DNA from: Mytilus edulis
Taxonomy: Eukaryota; Mollusca; Bivalvia; Mytilida; Mytilidae
Assembly (NCBI RefSeq): GCF_963676685.1
Contig: NC_092350.1
Location: 3,523,486-3,587,485, forward strand
DNA: 64,000 nt
Reading direction: 5' to 3'
Under the pieces are notes generated by a model. It ran no database searches. It saw nothing but the letters and a program-made list of their open reading frames with translations, and had not been told where the DNA came from. The translations under genes and the position numbers were made by a program. The stretch's first letter is position 1; every line of letters starts with the position of its first letter. Positions 37,401 to 52,400 of the stretch are shown here, in pieces.

Positions 37401-40400
37401 GCTCGTCTTCAAAGAATAGACATTTATAAACTTATATACATAGTATTTTGATTCATGTTGTTCACAAATCTTTTCTTTCAATTCTAAGAATTCATCTTTG
37501 TAAATAGGTTGTGTGTCTGTTTTTTAAAAGTGATATGAGACTGAAATTTTGACTATTTTGTTTTGCAGTGATAAGACTGAGGGGGGGCTAGAGGGGGTCT
37601 CATCCCGATTTCCCGGTTTTAATATCAGAAAATCCCGAAATCCCGGACATATTTTGTTAAAAATCCCGATCCCGATAAACAAGAAATCACCATTTATTTA
37701 TTAAAGAGGTCCTCCACTATTTTAGGTAACGAATAGACACATCTAACACAACTTTTAAAGGAGGCCGTCCTGGTAAACTTTGAAAATTAAACCCTCTGAG
37801 TAATGTTGTTCTTAATTATTTGCTTTCCTGAATTTGTGCATTTTGAACAATATATTCAGTACGTACATTTTAAACACGTCAAGTTGGGGTATTTGTTTTC
37901 TTCGAAATTGTAGAATGTCATAAATATTTTTATATGATATTCGATTATAGAGAATAAAATTGAGAAAGGAAATGGTGAATATGTCAAAGCGACAACCACC
38001 TGACCATAGAGCAAACAACAGCCGAAGGCAACCAATGGGTCTTCAATGTAGCGAGAATTCCCGCACCCGTAGGTGTCCTTCAGCTGGCCCCTAAAATATG
38101 CATAATAGTACAGTGATAATGGACGTCATACTAAACTCCGAATTATACACAAGAAACTAAAATTTAAAATCATACAAGACTAACAAAGGCCAGAGGCTCC
38201 TGACTTGGGACAGGCGCAAAATTGCGGCGGGGTTAAACATGTTTATGAGATCTCAACCCTCCCCCTATACCTCTAGCCAATGTAGAAAAGTAAAAGAATA
38301 ACAATACGCACATTAAAATTCAGTTCAAGAGAAGTCCGAGTCTGATGTCAAAAGATGTAACAAAAGAAAATAAATAAAATGACAATAATACATAAATAAC
38401 AACAGACTACTAGCAGTTAACTGACATGCCAGCTCCAAACCTCAATTAAACTGATTGAAAGATTATGTCTTTATCATATGAATATCAGGTACAATCCCTC
38501 CCGTTAGGGGTTTAGTATCATACTATCATAAAATATATGAGAAGAACATAACCCGTGTCATGCCAACAACTGTTTTTTTTTTTTTTTTTTTTTTTAAGAC
38601 TGTGTCTGTGAAATTATCTGTGTAGTAAGGCCAAGAAAAAATACATGTGTTTCAGGTAACATCCCCTAAAAAATTAGGATTGGTAGGAAAGCAAAATTAA
38701 TTTTTTTTCAAACGTTTTTGACTGGTTCATATGGAAGAAAAATTCTGACTTTATTATAAGTGCTTGTCCACATAACATCCAAAAAACTTTAGTTGTAGAG
38801 TTAGATTATAGGTACTTAAAATTGGGGTAGATATATTTAAGGGTACCGGAAACACATGTGTTTTCTTTTAGGTCTTACATAATCTTACTCTTATTGAAAA
38901 TATCCAAATCAAGTCTAACTTTTGGGAAGGGTTGTAAAGAGGCGTTATGTTCACGGACAAAATATTGCTTGCACGTTGCCGTTTTTACAATTTCACAGTG
39001 AAGCACGAACTGTTTTCACGGAAGGTTGCCTGAAATCAAAAATGGCAAAACACGTTGCACGAAAAAAAACCTTTACCACCCTCTTTGGGTATACTGATCC
39101 TCTAAATCAGAGCGACACTAATACCAAGGAGATTAGACATTTATCATGAATTTTGGTTAGCATTTCATTCACGTACAGTGGATATTAAATATGGCACTGG
39201 CTACGGTTAGTACTTTAAAAAAAGGAGCAGATAATAACAATAAGATCTGGATCTACTCTGTTTCTAGATGATTCTGATTGAAGTATTATGAAAATGGCAC
39301 TTTTATCTGTCCAAGGTACAGTTTTTTGTCAATCGCGTTATAATTCAACATAAAAAATCCCGATTTCCCATGGCTAAAAATGTGGGTTTCCCGTATCCCG
39401 ATGTTTTTCTATCCCGAATTCCCGATCTTTAAAAAAGGCAATCCCAATTTCCCGTTGCTAAAATCGGCCAATCCCGGCGTCCCGAAAATGGTCTCGCCCC
39501 CCCTCAAGACTGTGTGTGAACTCATGCGTTATGAGGTGAAGAGACATGACACTTTTCATAGATGTACAGAGGTTAACCACTATACTTCAAGAGCAGGGGT
39601 GTTACTATCTTTTATATCCTTCAAGGCAATGAGAATTTAAATCAACTATTGCTTTTATAGACAGTTTTCCAAACTTATTTGAGTAATAATTTTTTTACAC
39701 TATGATTTTCTGATTAAGTACATATACTTACCAACAGACGTGAGTCATTGAGTACATATACTTACCAACAGATGTGAGTTATTGAGTACATATACTTACC
39801 AACAGACGTGAGTTATTGAGTGCATATACTTACCAACAGACGTGAGTTATTGAGTACATGAACTTACCAACAGACGTGAGTTATTGAGTACATAAACTTA
39901 CCAACAAACGTGAGTTATTGAGTACATGAACTTACCAACAAACGTGAGTATGTAAAATTAGTTTTCACTGGACAAAGCTCCCAACCTTCATTCTCCAAGA
40001 ACATTCTTAGTTCATCCATTCTGTATCTGAACAAAAGATTACCAATATTAAAATAGACTCAAACTAAAAAAACAATGAGAAAAGAAAAGGAAAATCCATG
40101 TGGACTAAATGATACTTTACAAAAAAATCCTGTTTGTGTAGTCTTCATGTATAGTAATCTAGAATGTATTCATGCATTATACACAAACTCCTTTATGGTG
40201 CCATTAATTCAAATTTGAATTTCTTGTGAAATGATGAATTTAAAAATAAATAGGAAACGTGTCCATCGAACACAGATAATGCTTATGTCCTTCTATAATA
40301 TAATGTTTCAAAGTGACACTGCCCTTTGTACTCTGCATTTTATGGTTATAAGCACTGTCTATAAATTTTGGTTGAGTTAGAGAACAGAAATGAAAAATTC

Positions 40401-43400
40401 AGTAATTTTTTTCCATTTGTAAAGGGACATAACTCTAGAACAGTTAATCTTGGATTTCAAATGTTTGGCTTTGAGTGTTCCTGATGAAGGTAAATCTAGA
40501 AAAGCGCTTCGGACGCATTGAAATTATTAAACGTGTTGTTCTCAATTTTTTAAAGTGATGCCACCAAAAATTAAACTTTGAACTGTATTTTGTGGTAATA
40601 AGTATATTGTATAGGTTTCCTTAACATTTAGTTGATGCAAACTTAAGTCAAAACCAGAAAACAACTTATCCAGACATATGTACTCACAAAGGGACGGACA
40701 GGCGTACAAGGGTAGAATTTCATACCCCTACGCTAAGGTGGGGGCATAAAAAATCCTTACTTAGATACATTGATAAGTTTATTACCTGTGATGATTTTTA
40801 AAATAATTAAGACTTTGCTGTTTTAGAGAATCTTGTAAGCCATCAGATTTGCTCCCACAGAATTCTTCACCAATCTCAATCATTCTGAAAATACATAATA
40901 AAATTGAGAATAGAAATGGGGAATGCGTCAAAGAGACAACAAGCCATCCAAACAGCAGAAAACTAGTTAGATTTGCCTTCCATTATATAATCCAAACAAA
41001 TATTTTTTTTCATTATCAGGCTAATTTATGTCGAGAATAGCGAAAACTTTATTATTCAAATTTATGGACTTTATGGATTTATTATTCTCCGCTAAATAGT
41101 ATTTTACTCTGCTAATTGTCTTTAGATATTTTCTCCGTCCTTTTGTGATTTTGACTCCGGTAATTGTATTATACTGTAAAATTATCAGGCACTTCATGTG
41201 AATTTCATGCAACCGGTTTTATATTTGACTATATAAGCAATTTCAAATTATCATTGTATTATTCTTGATACGTATGTTGATGTTCAAGTGTCGTATTAAA
41301 TATGAAAAAGGATTACTTGTTATTATGTTTCCGATGTTACTGTAAAACAACTATCTACACAACAATTTATATAGCTTACTATGTGGTATCAGTTTTGCTC
41401 ATTGTTGAAGGCCATAAGTTGATCTATAGTTCTAAGTCATTTGTTCTCTAGTGTACAATTGTCACGTTGTCAATCATACCACATCTGTTTATCTTTATAT
41501 TCTGAGCAAGTTTTTCAAGTAGCTGATATTAACGCTAGGATAGAGTTAATTTTCTTCCATAAAGTTTTTTTCTTTTAGTGAAACCTTCCAACCAAAGAAA
41601 TTCCAACAGTATTTCCCCAATCCCAATTGACCCTGCAAAAATTGTCCTACTCATAAAATTTATTGTCAAAACTAAGTCAAATATAATTTTATTCATTTCA
41701 AATTTTCTGGCTTGCCAGATTGACCGATATTGTTCAAGATTTTTGGAAAAATAAAATTATTTCCCTACCTACCTACCTAAATGTACCTACCTACACCTGG
41801 CTTGGCAGGGTCAGGATTGGGGAAACAAACAATATATTAATTTAGGCCTTAGTGACTCTGTTGTCAAAGTTTACAAATGGTTCAAATCACTTTTCCTCTA
41901 CCTGTATTAACAAAACGACATTATGATCACATATATACAATACTATACAAGGGGAAATGAAATATAAGTTTAACACACAATTTCATATTAGGTATCTAGA
42001 GGCTCTAAAGAGCCTGTGTCGCTCACCTTGGTCTATGTGCATATTAAACAAAGGACACAAATGGATTCATGACAAAATTGTATTTTGGTGATGGTGATGT
42101 GTTTGAAGTTCTTACTTTACTGAACGATTTTGCTTCTTACAATTATATCTATAATGAACTTTGCCCATTAGTAACAGAGAACTATATTTGGTAAAAATTT
42201 ACATAAATTTACCAAATTAATGAAAATTGTTAAAAATTGACTATAAAGGGCAATAACTCCTTAAGGGGTCAATTGACCATTTAGGTCATGTTGACTTATT
42301 TGTAGATCTTACTTTGCTGAACATTATTGCTGTTTACAGTTTATCGCTATCTATAATAGTATTCAAGATAACCAAAAACGGCAAAATTTCTTTAAAAATT
42401 ACCAATTGGAGGGCAGCAACCCAACAACCAGTTGTCCAATTCATCAGAAAAATTCAGGGCAGATAGATATTGACTTGATTAACAATTAAACTTCTTGTCA
42501 GATTTGCTCTAGATGCTTTGGTTTCATAGTTATAAGCCAAAAACTGCATTTTACCCCTATGTTCTATTTTTAGCCGTGGCGGCCATCTTGGTTGAATGGC
42601 CAGGTCATCGGACACATTTTTCAAACTAGATACCCCAAAGATGATTGTGGCCTAGTAGTTTCAGTGGAGATTTTGTAAAAGATTACTTAGATTTATGAAA
42701 AATGGTTAAAGATTGACTATAAAGGGCAATAACTCCTAAAGGGGTCAACTGACCATTTTGATCATGTTGACTTATTTGTAGATCTTCCTTTGCTGAACAT
42801 TATTGCTGTTTACAATTCATCTCTATCTATAATAGTATTCAAGATAATAACCAAAAACAGCAAAATTTCCTCAAAATTACCAATTCAGGGGCAGCAACCC
42901 AACAACCGATTGACCGATTCATCTGAAAATTTCAGGGCAGATAGATCTTGACCTGATAAACATTTTTATCCCATGTCAGATTTCCTCAAAATGCTTTGGT
43001 TTTGAGTTATAAGCCAAAAACTGCATTTTACCCCTATGTTCTATTTTTAGCGGTGGCGGCCATCTTGGTTGGTTGACCAGGTCACGCCACACATTTTTTA
43101 AACAAGATACCCCAAAGATGATTGTGGCCAAGTTTGGATTAATTTGGCCCAGTAGTTTCAGAGGAGAAGATTTTTGTAAAAGATTACTTTAATTTACGAA
43201 AAATGGTTAAAAATTGACTATAAAGGGCAATAACTCCTAAACGGGTCAACTGACCATTTTGGTCATCTTGACTTATTTGTAGATCTTACTTTGCTGAACA
43301 TTATTGCTGTTTACAGTTTATCTCTATCTATAATAATATTCAAGATAATAACCAAAAACAGCAAAATTTCCTCAAAATTACCAATTCAGGGGCAGCAACC

Positions 43401-46400
43401 CAACAACCGATTGACCGATTCATCTGAAAATTTCAGGGCAGATAGATCTTGACCTGATAAACATTTTTATCCCACGTCAGATTTCCTCAAAATGCTTTGG
43501 TTTTTGAGTTATAAGCCAAAAACTGCATTTTACCCCTTTGTTCTATTTTTAGCCGTGGCGGCCATCTTGGTTGGTTGACCAGGTCACGCCACACATTTTT
43601 TAAACTAGATACCCCAAAGATGATTGTGGCCAAGTTTGGATTAATTTGGCCCAGTAGTTTCAGAGGAGAAGATTTTTGTAAAAGATTACTTTAATTAACG
43701 AAAAATGGTTAAAAATTGACTATAAAGGGCAATAACTCCTAAACGGGTCAACTGACCATTTTGGTCATGTTGACTTATTTGTAGATCGTACTTTGCTGAA
43801 CATTATTGCTGTTTACAGTTTATCTCTATCTATAATAATATTCAAGATAATAACCAAAAACAGCAAAATTTCCTCAAAATTACCAATTCAGGGGCAGCAA
43901 CCCAACAACCGATTGACCGATTCATCTGAAAATTTCAGGGGAGATAGATCTTGACCTGATAAACATTTTTACCCCATGTCAGATTTGCTCTAAATGCTTT
44001 GGTTTTTGAGTTATAAGCCAAAAACTGCATTTTACCCCTATGTTCTATTTTTAGCCATGGCGGCCATCTTGGTCGGTTGACCGGGTCACGCCACACATTT
44101 TTTAAACTAGATACCCCAATGATGATTGTGGCCAAGTTTGGTTTGATTTGGCCCAGTAGTTTCAGAGGAGAAGATTTTTGTAAAAGTTAACGACGACGGA
44201 CGACGGACGACGACGACGGACGCCGGACGCCAAGTGATGAGAAAAGCTCACTTGGCCCTTCGGGCCAGGTGAGCTAAAAACTTCATTACAAATCTTTTTT
44301 TAGCTTACCTATGAATGATATCTAAAACTCTAATGAACTCTTCTAATTTAAAATGTGACAGATCAGTGCCAAGGACAAATAGTTTGACCTTCTGTTGGAC
44401 GTCCATCCATATTCTGGTCAGCCCATGGTCCAGTTTCTGTTTGATGTATTTCTTATTGAATGCTATTTCTTCTGTTCCTTCCTCTGTTTCTACATAATAC
44501 ATAAAATTCAAAGATTGAAGGAAACTTTAGAAAAGAGTTTTAGACAAACCAAATTTACAAGTGTGATTTTCAATTTTAAGACAGTTTTGAGGCACAGTTC
44601 ATGTTTATCAATCCTATTTTAACCACCTTCCTACTTCCCTATTTAACTTTAAATGCAGGAAAGAAATATGTAGAGATACATTTCTCTAGTAAGACTTATT
44701 TGGCTTTTTTCCATGTACATTAAGACATGCTCATTGTTAATTTCTGAGTCATTTGATCTCTTGTGGTGTAATACCATCAAATCATTGTACGTTACATCTG
44801 GTTGCATATGAAAACAGGTTGAAAATAAAAAATTCCCTTGAATTTGACTGTTGTAGATAATCAATCCTTCATTTTATTGCAGTAAAACATTTCTGGGTCA
44901 TAAACATATATCTTGGGTATTTCAAAGCACCATTATTTTTTTATTTAGGGTTACTATAGAATAATTTGGAAACTTGAGATTACATGGTTACTAAAGCTTG
45001 TACACAGGTTAAATAAGGGGAAAAATTGATTGGTTAACATCCAGTGATGGTAATTTTCTTATATGTAATGAAATGTCATGTGATTTTTTTCTATAGTAAT
45101 GGATAGGATAAAACTTCACTCATTACAAATATTTTTTCAATTGGAACAAAGATACATTCTGCACATTTTTTTTGAAAAGTGAAAATTTAACAAAGACTAA
45201 TAGCTATAGGGGACAATAAATGCTGGTATTACACCTTGTGAAGAGTTGTCTCATTTACAATCATACCACATCTTTTTTTATATACAGAACAAGAACAGAC
45301 TTTTCTACATTGAACTGAATTTCAGTTGATTTTGTCCTCCTTCACATCTAACAAATATAAACATCTGTGAATTCATTTAAATATATTATCAATTAATGAC
45401 TAATTGTTTTATGAACCTTATGGTTTGTAATTTTAGCGGCTCTTTATAGCTTGGTCTTCAGTGTGGATCAAGGCTCCGTGTTGAAGGCAGTACCTTGACC
45501 TATGATGGTTTACTTTTATAAATTGTGATTTGGATGGAGAGTTGTCTGATTGGCACTCATACCACATCTTCTTATATCTTCTTACCTATGAATCACTACC
45601 CACTTATTGAACCATGTGTATCTATGTAGAAACCATTAAACCTACCATCTTTATCTTGTACATTGATATCATTCTGTTCATGCCACTGCATTGTCTTAAA
45701 ATAACTTTTCATCACTTCCCATAATGCTTTGCATAAGTCAATCAAACATGGCGTAAAACTGTCCTGAGTTACATTCTGTGGAAGAAAAAAAGGCATTTTC
45801 ACACTGTTTCCTTGAATGATCTTTGGGGACACATACATACTTGTAACCAAAAGAAAAGATTGGTCAAAAGCTTTTAACATTGTAAAGATCAAGTTTCTGA
45901 GACTAAACTAATTAATAAAGTAAGAAAATATTTCATTTTGAAATTTATATCCTAAAAAAAGTCTTATATACTGGTACTTTACCTTACATAAATCTGTATA
46001 CTGTCTCTTATGGAAGTTAGAATTAGTGGTCCCTGAACACAGTTCTACATAGCCTAACACTATAGTAAAGGCTGTATTATGTATAGCACTGGTAAAATGC
46101 ATATGAAGTTGGTCCATGGCTGTCTGTAAAAGAAATTCAGAGTTGAATTTAATACCAGATCATGTTTACAACTTATTCCTTTTTGTAACCTGATATGTTA
46201 TTTCTAAATGTAGATTTAAAATTACTTTGAAGCTAATCACCTAACTGTCATAGTTTTTTAATTTGATACATCTAGTTTTTATCATGCACATTTTTAGCGA
46301 AATACTTTAAGATCTTTCTGGAAAATATTCCTATACACATACAATAAATTCTTTTGATCAAATATGGGGGAAATGAGTGCCAAGGTATAAATGTATATAT

Positions 46401-49400
46401 ATATAAAAAAAGAAAGCATTTTTTATAATGAAATTGTCAATTAATTGGTTAATCATAAGAATGCACTTTTAATCTTACTAATATTGTTATTTTTTTCTGT
46501 TTCTTTTTTTTAATGTCCAGCTGTTTGCAGTATCAGAAGTTACTTGTTGTATTGCCATAGTTTCAAAACTATATGCAAATATACTTTACAAAATACCAAT
46601 AAGAACCAGCACAGTCTTTTATGAAGAGCATGCTAGATTATTTCTATTTATTAATTGACTTTCTAATCAGTACTTAAAAAGAGTACATTTTGTAATTTTC
46701 TTTTCTTGAATAGTTATGCCTTATATTCAAATATTTATAGGTGGATATGGGAGGGCGTATAAACTAAATGGAAATAGATATATAAAAGATACCATGATGG
46801 TCAGTTTCTATATAATAATGGCGAGGCCTCTGGTTTATAATTGATCAAATTCAAAAATGCATTTACTTATATGTTTGCAGGTTGTAAACTCTAAACAGAG
46901 TATAAAAGAAGTATATTAAACCAGAATAAAAATCAATTCAAACTGAGATTATATACAGAGAAAAGATAAAAATCCTTTGTCAATAGCTATACTTTGAACA
47001 ACAATCTTGAAATGTCTAAAATGAAGGCATGCCTACAAAAAATAAACATTATCTTAAAAGTTCCACTTTATAAAGATCAAAGAATTTCAAATCTATATTT
47101 TAAAACTATAAGAATGTAATCTTAAGGAGAAAGGTTATCTTAGAAAGACTTCTGGGAAATTAAGTTATAATTAGAAAACATGGCTGAGATACATCTGGAA
47201 AATAGTTATATTTAGAAAACATGGCTGAGAGACATGCCATAAGCACCTACTTACTTTGCCAGATAATTTTTTACACTAGAAAATTTAAAATCTTATTAAT
47301 TATTTACAACATTAGACAGCATACTGATCACCTTTTGTCAGATCACATCAATAAATATACATGTGATATTAAATGTCAAGATACACACTATATTTCTTTT
47401 TCATGATAGTGAAAAAAGTTAGTTAAAATATATAGAAATTCATTTGTATATTCCTTAACATATTCTATAGAAAGGAATATATAGATGTATGTAGAATGGT
47501 AAAACATTATCAGTTTTGAGTTAGATGTAGTAAGGAAGATATTCCTATTTGTTCAGATTTATGAAGTCAAATATTCAAACTCTGTATAAAAGTTTTGATA
47601 TAGATATAAGAGTATAATGAAGACTTCTTATTAAACATGTTAAAGGAAAACATATTATTTCATAGATCAGCTTGCGTATTACATCATAAATATCTAGACC
47701 CCTAGTATTTTTTCTCTATTCAACTACTACTATTGGGATCTCACACTATAGGTAAAGAAAATCAAAAAGATGTCAGTAAACTATACCATTAAACAAGAAA
47801 ACTCAAAGAAGGTTAGCACTCTGTACTATATAACACAAAAACTCAAAGTATGTGAGTACACTGTACTATATAACATGAAACTCAAATTATGTGAGTACAC
47901 TGTACCAAATAAACCAAAAACTCAAAATATGTGAGTACACTGCACTATATAACACCAAAACTTATAATATGTGAATACACTGCACTATATAACACCAAAA
48001 CTTATAATATGTGAATACACTGTATTAAACCATATGAAATATGAAAGTATGAATACAGAAAAACATATTGTATGTGAGTACACTGTATTATACCATATGG
48101 AAAGCTCAAAGAATATGAATACACTGTATTATACCGGAAGAAAACTCAAAGAATGTGAGTAGATAGTGTCGTATAACAGAATAGATATTTCTGATTAGTT
48201 AATATCAGTTATGTGAGTGAAAGCAACTCAGATTAACTATGTAACACATGTTTATAAATACAGAGGTCATACTTGCAAACTGACTTGAGTTACTCGGATA
48301 TAAGTATACTCGTAGAGCTGAGGGAATAAATTTACATGTGCATGCAACAAACATTTAATTAGTTCACAAAGAGTGATGTCTTAGGCAATATATCAATTAC
48401 ACATTTATGAATATCACTAAAAACACTCAACTATAACATGTCATTTTAGTATCACTACAAACACTCAACTATAACATGTCATTTTAGTATCACTACAAAC
48501 ACTCAACTATAACATGTCATTTTAGTATCACTACAAACACTCAACTATCACATTTCATTTTAATACATGTACCAGTGGAGTAGCACCAGTGTAGCATGTG
48601 ATAAGAAATTATTTAAAAAACTTTTTTTTTCATTGAAAATTTCACTATAATAGTTCAGCTTATGGGGGTTGTTGCCTCCCCCTCTCCCTCCACAACCTCT
48701 GCTTACAATTTCTTTTCCAGTGGCTATGCCACTATATACTCTTTTCAGACAGACATAAAGGCTTTAACATGATCAGACTAATATATGTGTTTTGGTAGTA
48801 TGAATTGTCATTATGCATATGTTTACCAGGAATTATAGCCCATTAAACACCAAAGCAATATGACATAAACATATTATTGTCATAAATTTGTATGTTACAT
48901 TTACAGCAGAACATTAGACACCTAGCTATCAATCAATCATTCATCTACAAATATCAAATGCAGATTAATTTACAACCATGCCTTCACTTTTATTTTTCTT
49001 TTCTTGCTTATCCTACCATTTTCTTTTTTCTTTTTGTTAATTAGTGTGCATTCTTTAACATGGAAAAGCACTGTGTTATGTTTGATGTAGGTTAACTATT
49101 AGATTCTAAAAATAACTACAACTATGAAGAGGTTTTAGACGTATTGACCATTACATTATCTAACCTTTTTAAAGAATGACAAAAGACAATTCTTCTTTAG
49201 ATGTTAAACCAAACATCTTAAATTCTACTGAAATGACCAGACCACCAAGGTCATTGTAAGAATCCTCTGTATTATTAGTAAGTTACCTGAGTTTTGTTAA
49301 GGAGTCTGTAAGCTTTCTGTACTTTCTCATAATGTACGACATCAAAATTACTACATGTTTTAGACAGAGCTACATCTAACTGTTCCTCTATCATAACTAA

Positions 49401-52400
49401 GGTATCCTGTAACTTGGAATTTAGTTCACTGAAATTATAAATAAATGTTATATATAATGCTGTTTTACTTTCAACGACATGCTTTTTCTTCATGCAACTA
49501 CAGTTTAAACCCTTTTTAATTTCCTAATCTACAAAAAATAACAGTGAATGTACACAATTCATCTGTTTTTAACTTGCTCTTTTAGAATTTTCTTTATGTC
49601 GTGTTCATGATACCATTTTGTTTTGAATAAATTCAAGTAATAAATCAGCAGATAATATTTCATTCCATATTTTCTCATCAATGTTCACACTGAAGTATCA
49701 GTGGGAAGTGAACAGAATGGCCTATATGTACGTTTGGTATCAATTCAAGCAAAACTGAAAGAGTAAACATCTCTTAACATTCCAATATGGCACCACAGAC
49801 ACAACTGAGTTTCTTACCTGATACATTTAAAATGTCTATAAGTACTAGCTGCTTGCTGACATTCCAGACACAACTGTATGGCACCACAGTAATCTTCTTC
49901 CTAAAATATAATAACAGTATTATTAAACCATTTATTATTATTTGTTGGATACCAGTTTTCCTGGATTTTGTGGATATAGGAGAACCACAGATTGATTGTT
50001 CAACAAGTATTAATTTTCTATAACCTTGTATGTAAACTTTGGGGAAACATCAAATCATATTTCTATGAAAATATTTTTTATGTATCCAACAGAATTGGTA
50101 CTGAGTATTTCATAATCAGCTAAATCAGGTTTGGATATCATATTCCAACTCATTTCACAGTAAAACATCCTTTATTTAGATGCAATCTGTTATTTCTCAT
50201 TTTTATCATCTCAACATATACCCCACATTCCCTTTAATTCATATGTTGATGACACCCGCAAAATTAAATTAAAATATTTATTCCACAGAGATTTTGTTTT
50301 TCTAATTACTAACCTCTAACATTTCCCTCAATCTCAGATCTGTTCTTTGCTAAAAATAAATAAAAATTGACGAATAATTCATAATTATGTATAAAGTGTG
50401 TTTAGAACTGAAGTCAGTAGATGGAAAAATACCAAAACAATAAGCCATTGTAAAATGTCACTTTGCAAACTACAGAAATAATCTATGCATAAAGCAATCA
50501 AATATATATCAGGGGAGATAACTCACTTATTTCAAAACTATTGTATAAACATATGTTTCCTAAGTTTAAAAGGCAGAATTGAATTGTTACTTTAACAGAG
50601 TAAAGAAATGAGCGGGCCTTGTAATCAAATGCCAAGACATGAATAAAAAAAATGCAACCATAATCTAAAATTTACATCGAACCAAATATCAGTCCTTTTT
50701 TTTTTAAATGGCTAGTATGAGTAAGTTTATACATGACCTTCTGCTGTTGTCTGCTCTATGGTTGGGTTGTTGTGTCTTTGACACATTCCCCATTTTTCAT
50801 TTTCAATTTTATGTGTATGTTTGTATGCATCTTTATATTTACTATTCAAAAGGATTACCAGAGTTTTAATTGTCCTGAGTGACTTTAGAAGACCTGTAAG
50901 TTGTTGCCTTTTTCTGACGTTGGCCAACATCTTCAGACTGGCAGATGTAAATACTTGTCTGGCATCCGACAGATTTCTATAAATAAACAAAAAAGCTAAA
51001 TCTACATAAATATTAACAACTTTTCTCTAAAATTCTCCTACATATTTTATTTTTCAATCATTCAATTATGCACCATTTTTGGTTAAATCTCTTTTCCTTT
51101 AATAAACATAATAAAATCAGAATCAAGTGAATTAGTTCCATTCTCTTACAGACTTTAATATTCAGTTGGTTCTATTATTGTTGTGGGTAATAATTTACAA
51201 GCATTGAAGAATTTTTTTTTCATACATCTGGATACAAATCCATAAGAAAGTTGTGTTTTATTGAAAACCAAGTCAATTAGTACCACATGTACCTCAACTG
51301 TCACATCATGAATATCCTTTGTATGGTTATTTTTTCACATCTAGCAAATACTTTTAAATTAGTATCTTTGTCAAATTCTAGCATCCCTTCAGGAGTATTA
51401 ACTTTCTTTGCTCAAACTATTTTCCAGATTTAAGAACTACCAAGGGAAAATCAGTCAAACCATATATATTTTACCTTCTGCCATTGGCACATATAACACT
51501 AGCTAACTGAAGAGTCTTCTCAAGTTCCATAACTCTTTGTAATTCTCTAGCATAAGCAGGGTGGTTCTGTAGGACAAGGTCAGAAACTTTCTTTGATACC
51601 TAAAAAAGAAAACATCAAACTGATGAACTTCTGAATCATTTAGCAGGAAATCCTTATGTAACCGTAAACATTATTAGACTCTACAATGAGATGTAACATC
51701 TATAATACTAAAATTACGAGGTCCAATTTGTCAGCCGTCATCACGTGAAAACGACAAATCAAAGAATTCAACTTTATATACAACTTATATAGTACAAAGG
51801 TGTAGATTAAAAATTACACCACTCCAGGCCCTTTTGTTTTCCACGTAATTAATATTGCCAATAATTAAGAAGTTCCGGGTCGAGTCCGATACTGATACCT
51901 ATAGTATAATCACCTGTTACTTATTACCTTATCTGTACGTTCCGCATCTGACAGGGGCACCACCAAACAGTGTATGCAGGATTAATATGCTATATACACG
52001 GGTCATAATCACAGGGTTGACACTACTAAATTGTCAAATTGTTACCTTTTGTAGTATTTTAATCAGTAAGACTTTCTAAGATAACAATACGAATACTAAA
52101 AATCTGGACTAAAAATAAAGGGTATAGGTACAGTTTTCAATTTGTTAGCGGGCATGAGTGACGTGAAATAGCGAATCAAAGAATTCAACTTAATTTATAA
52201 CTAATATAGGACAATGCTGTTGATTAAAAAATACTCCATTCCAGGACCTTTTGTTTTCCAAATAATTAGTATTAGTCATGACCAATAATTGATAAGTTCC
52301 ACTTCGACGGGTTCAAACAGAAAGATTTGAAAGCAGAGAAAACTGTGGATCTTATAATCGGCATGATTTTATCAGATGACAATACTAATACTAAAGTAAG

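Noticed and set aside
39725-39950. CRISPR-like regular 34-bp repeats
   Set aside because: The repeats are head to tail without unique spacers, and each is a copy of a splice donor region of a eukaryotic gene.
40485-40525. Second hammerhead-like string CCTGATGAAGG
   Set aside because: No stem II can be drawn before a GAAA box; only the first box matches.
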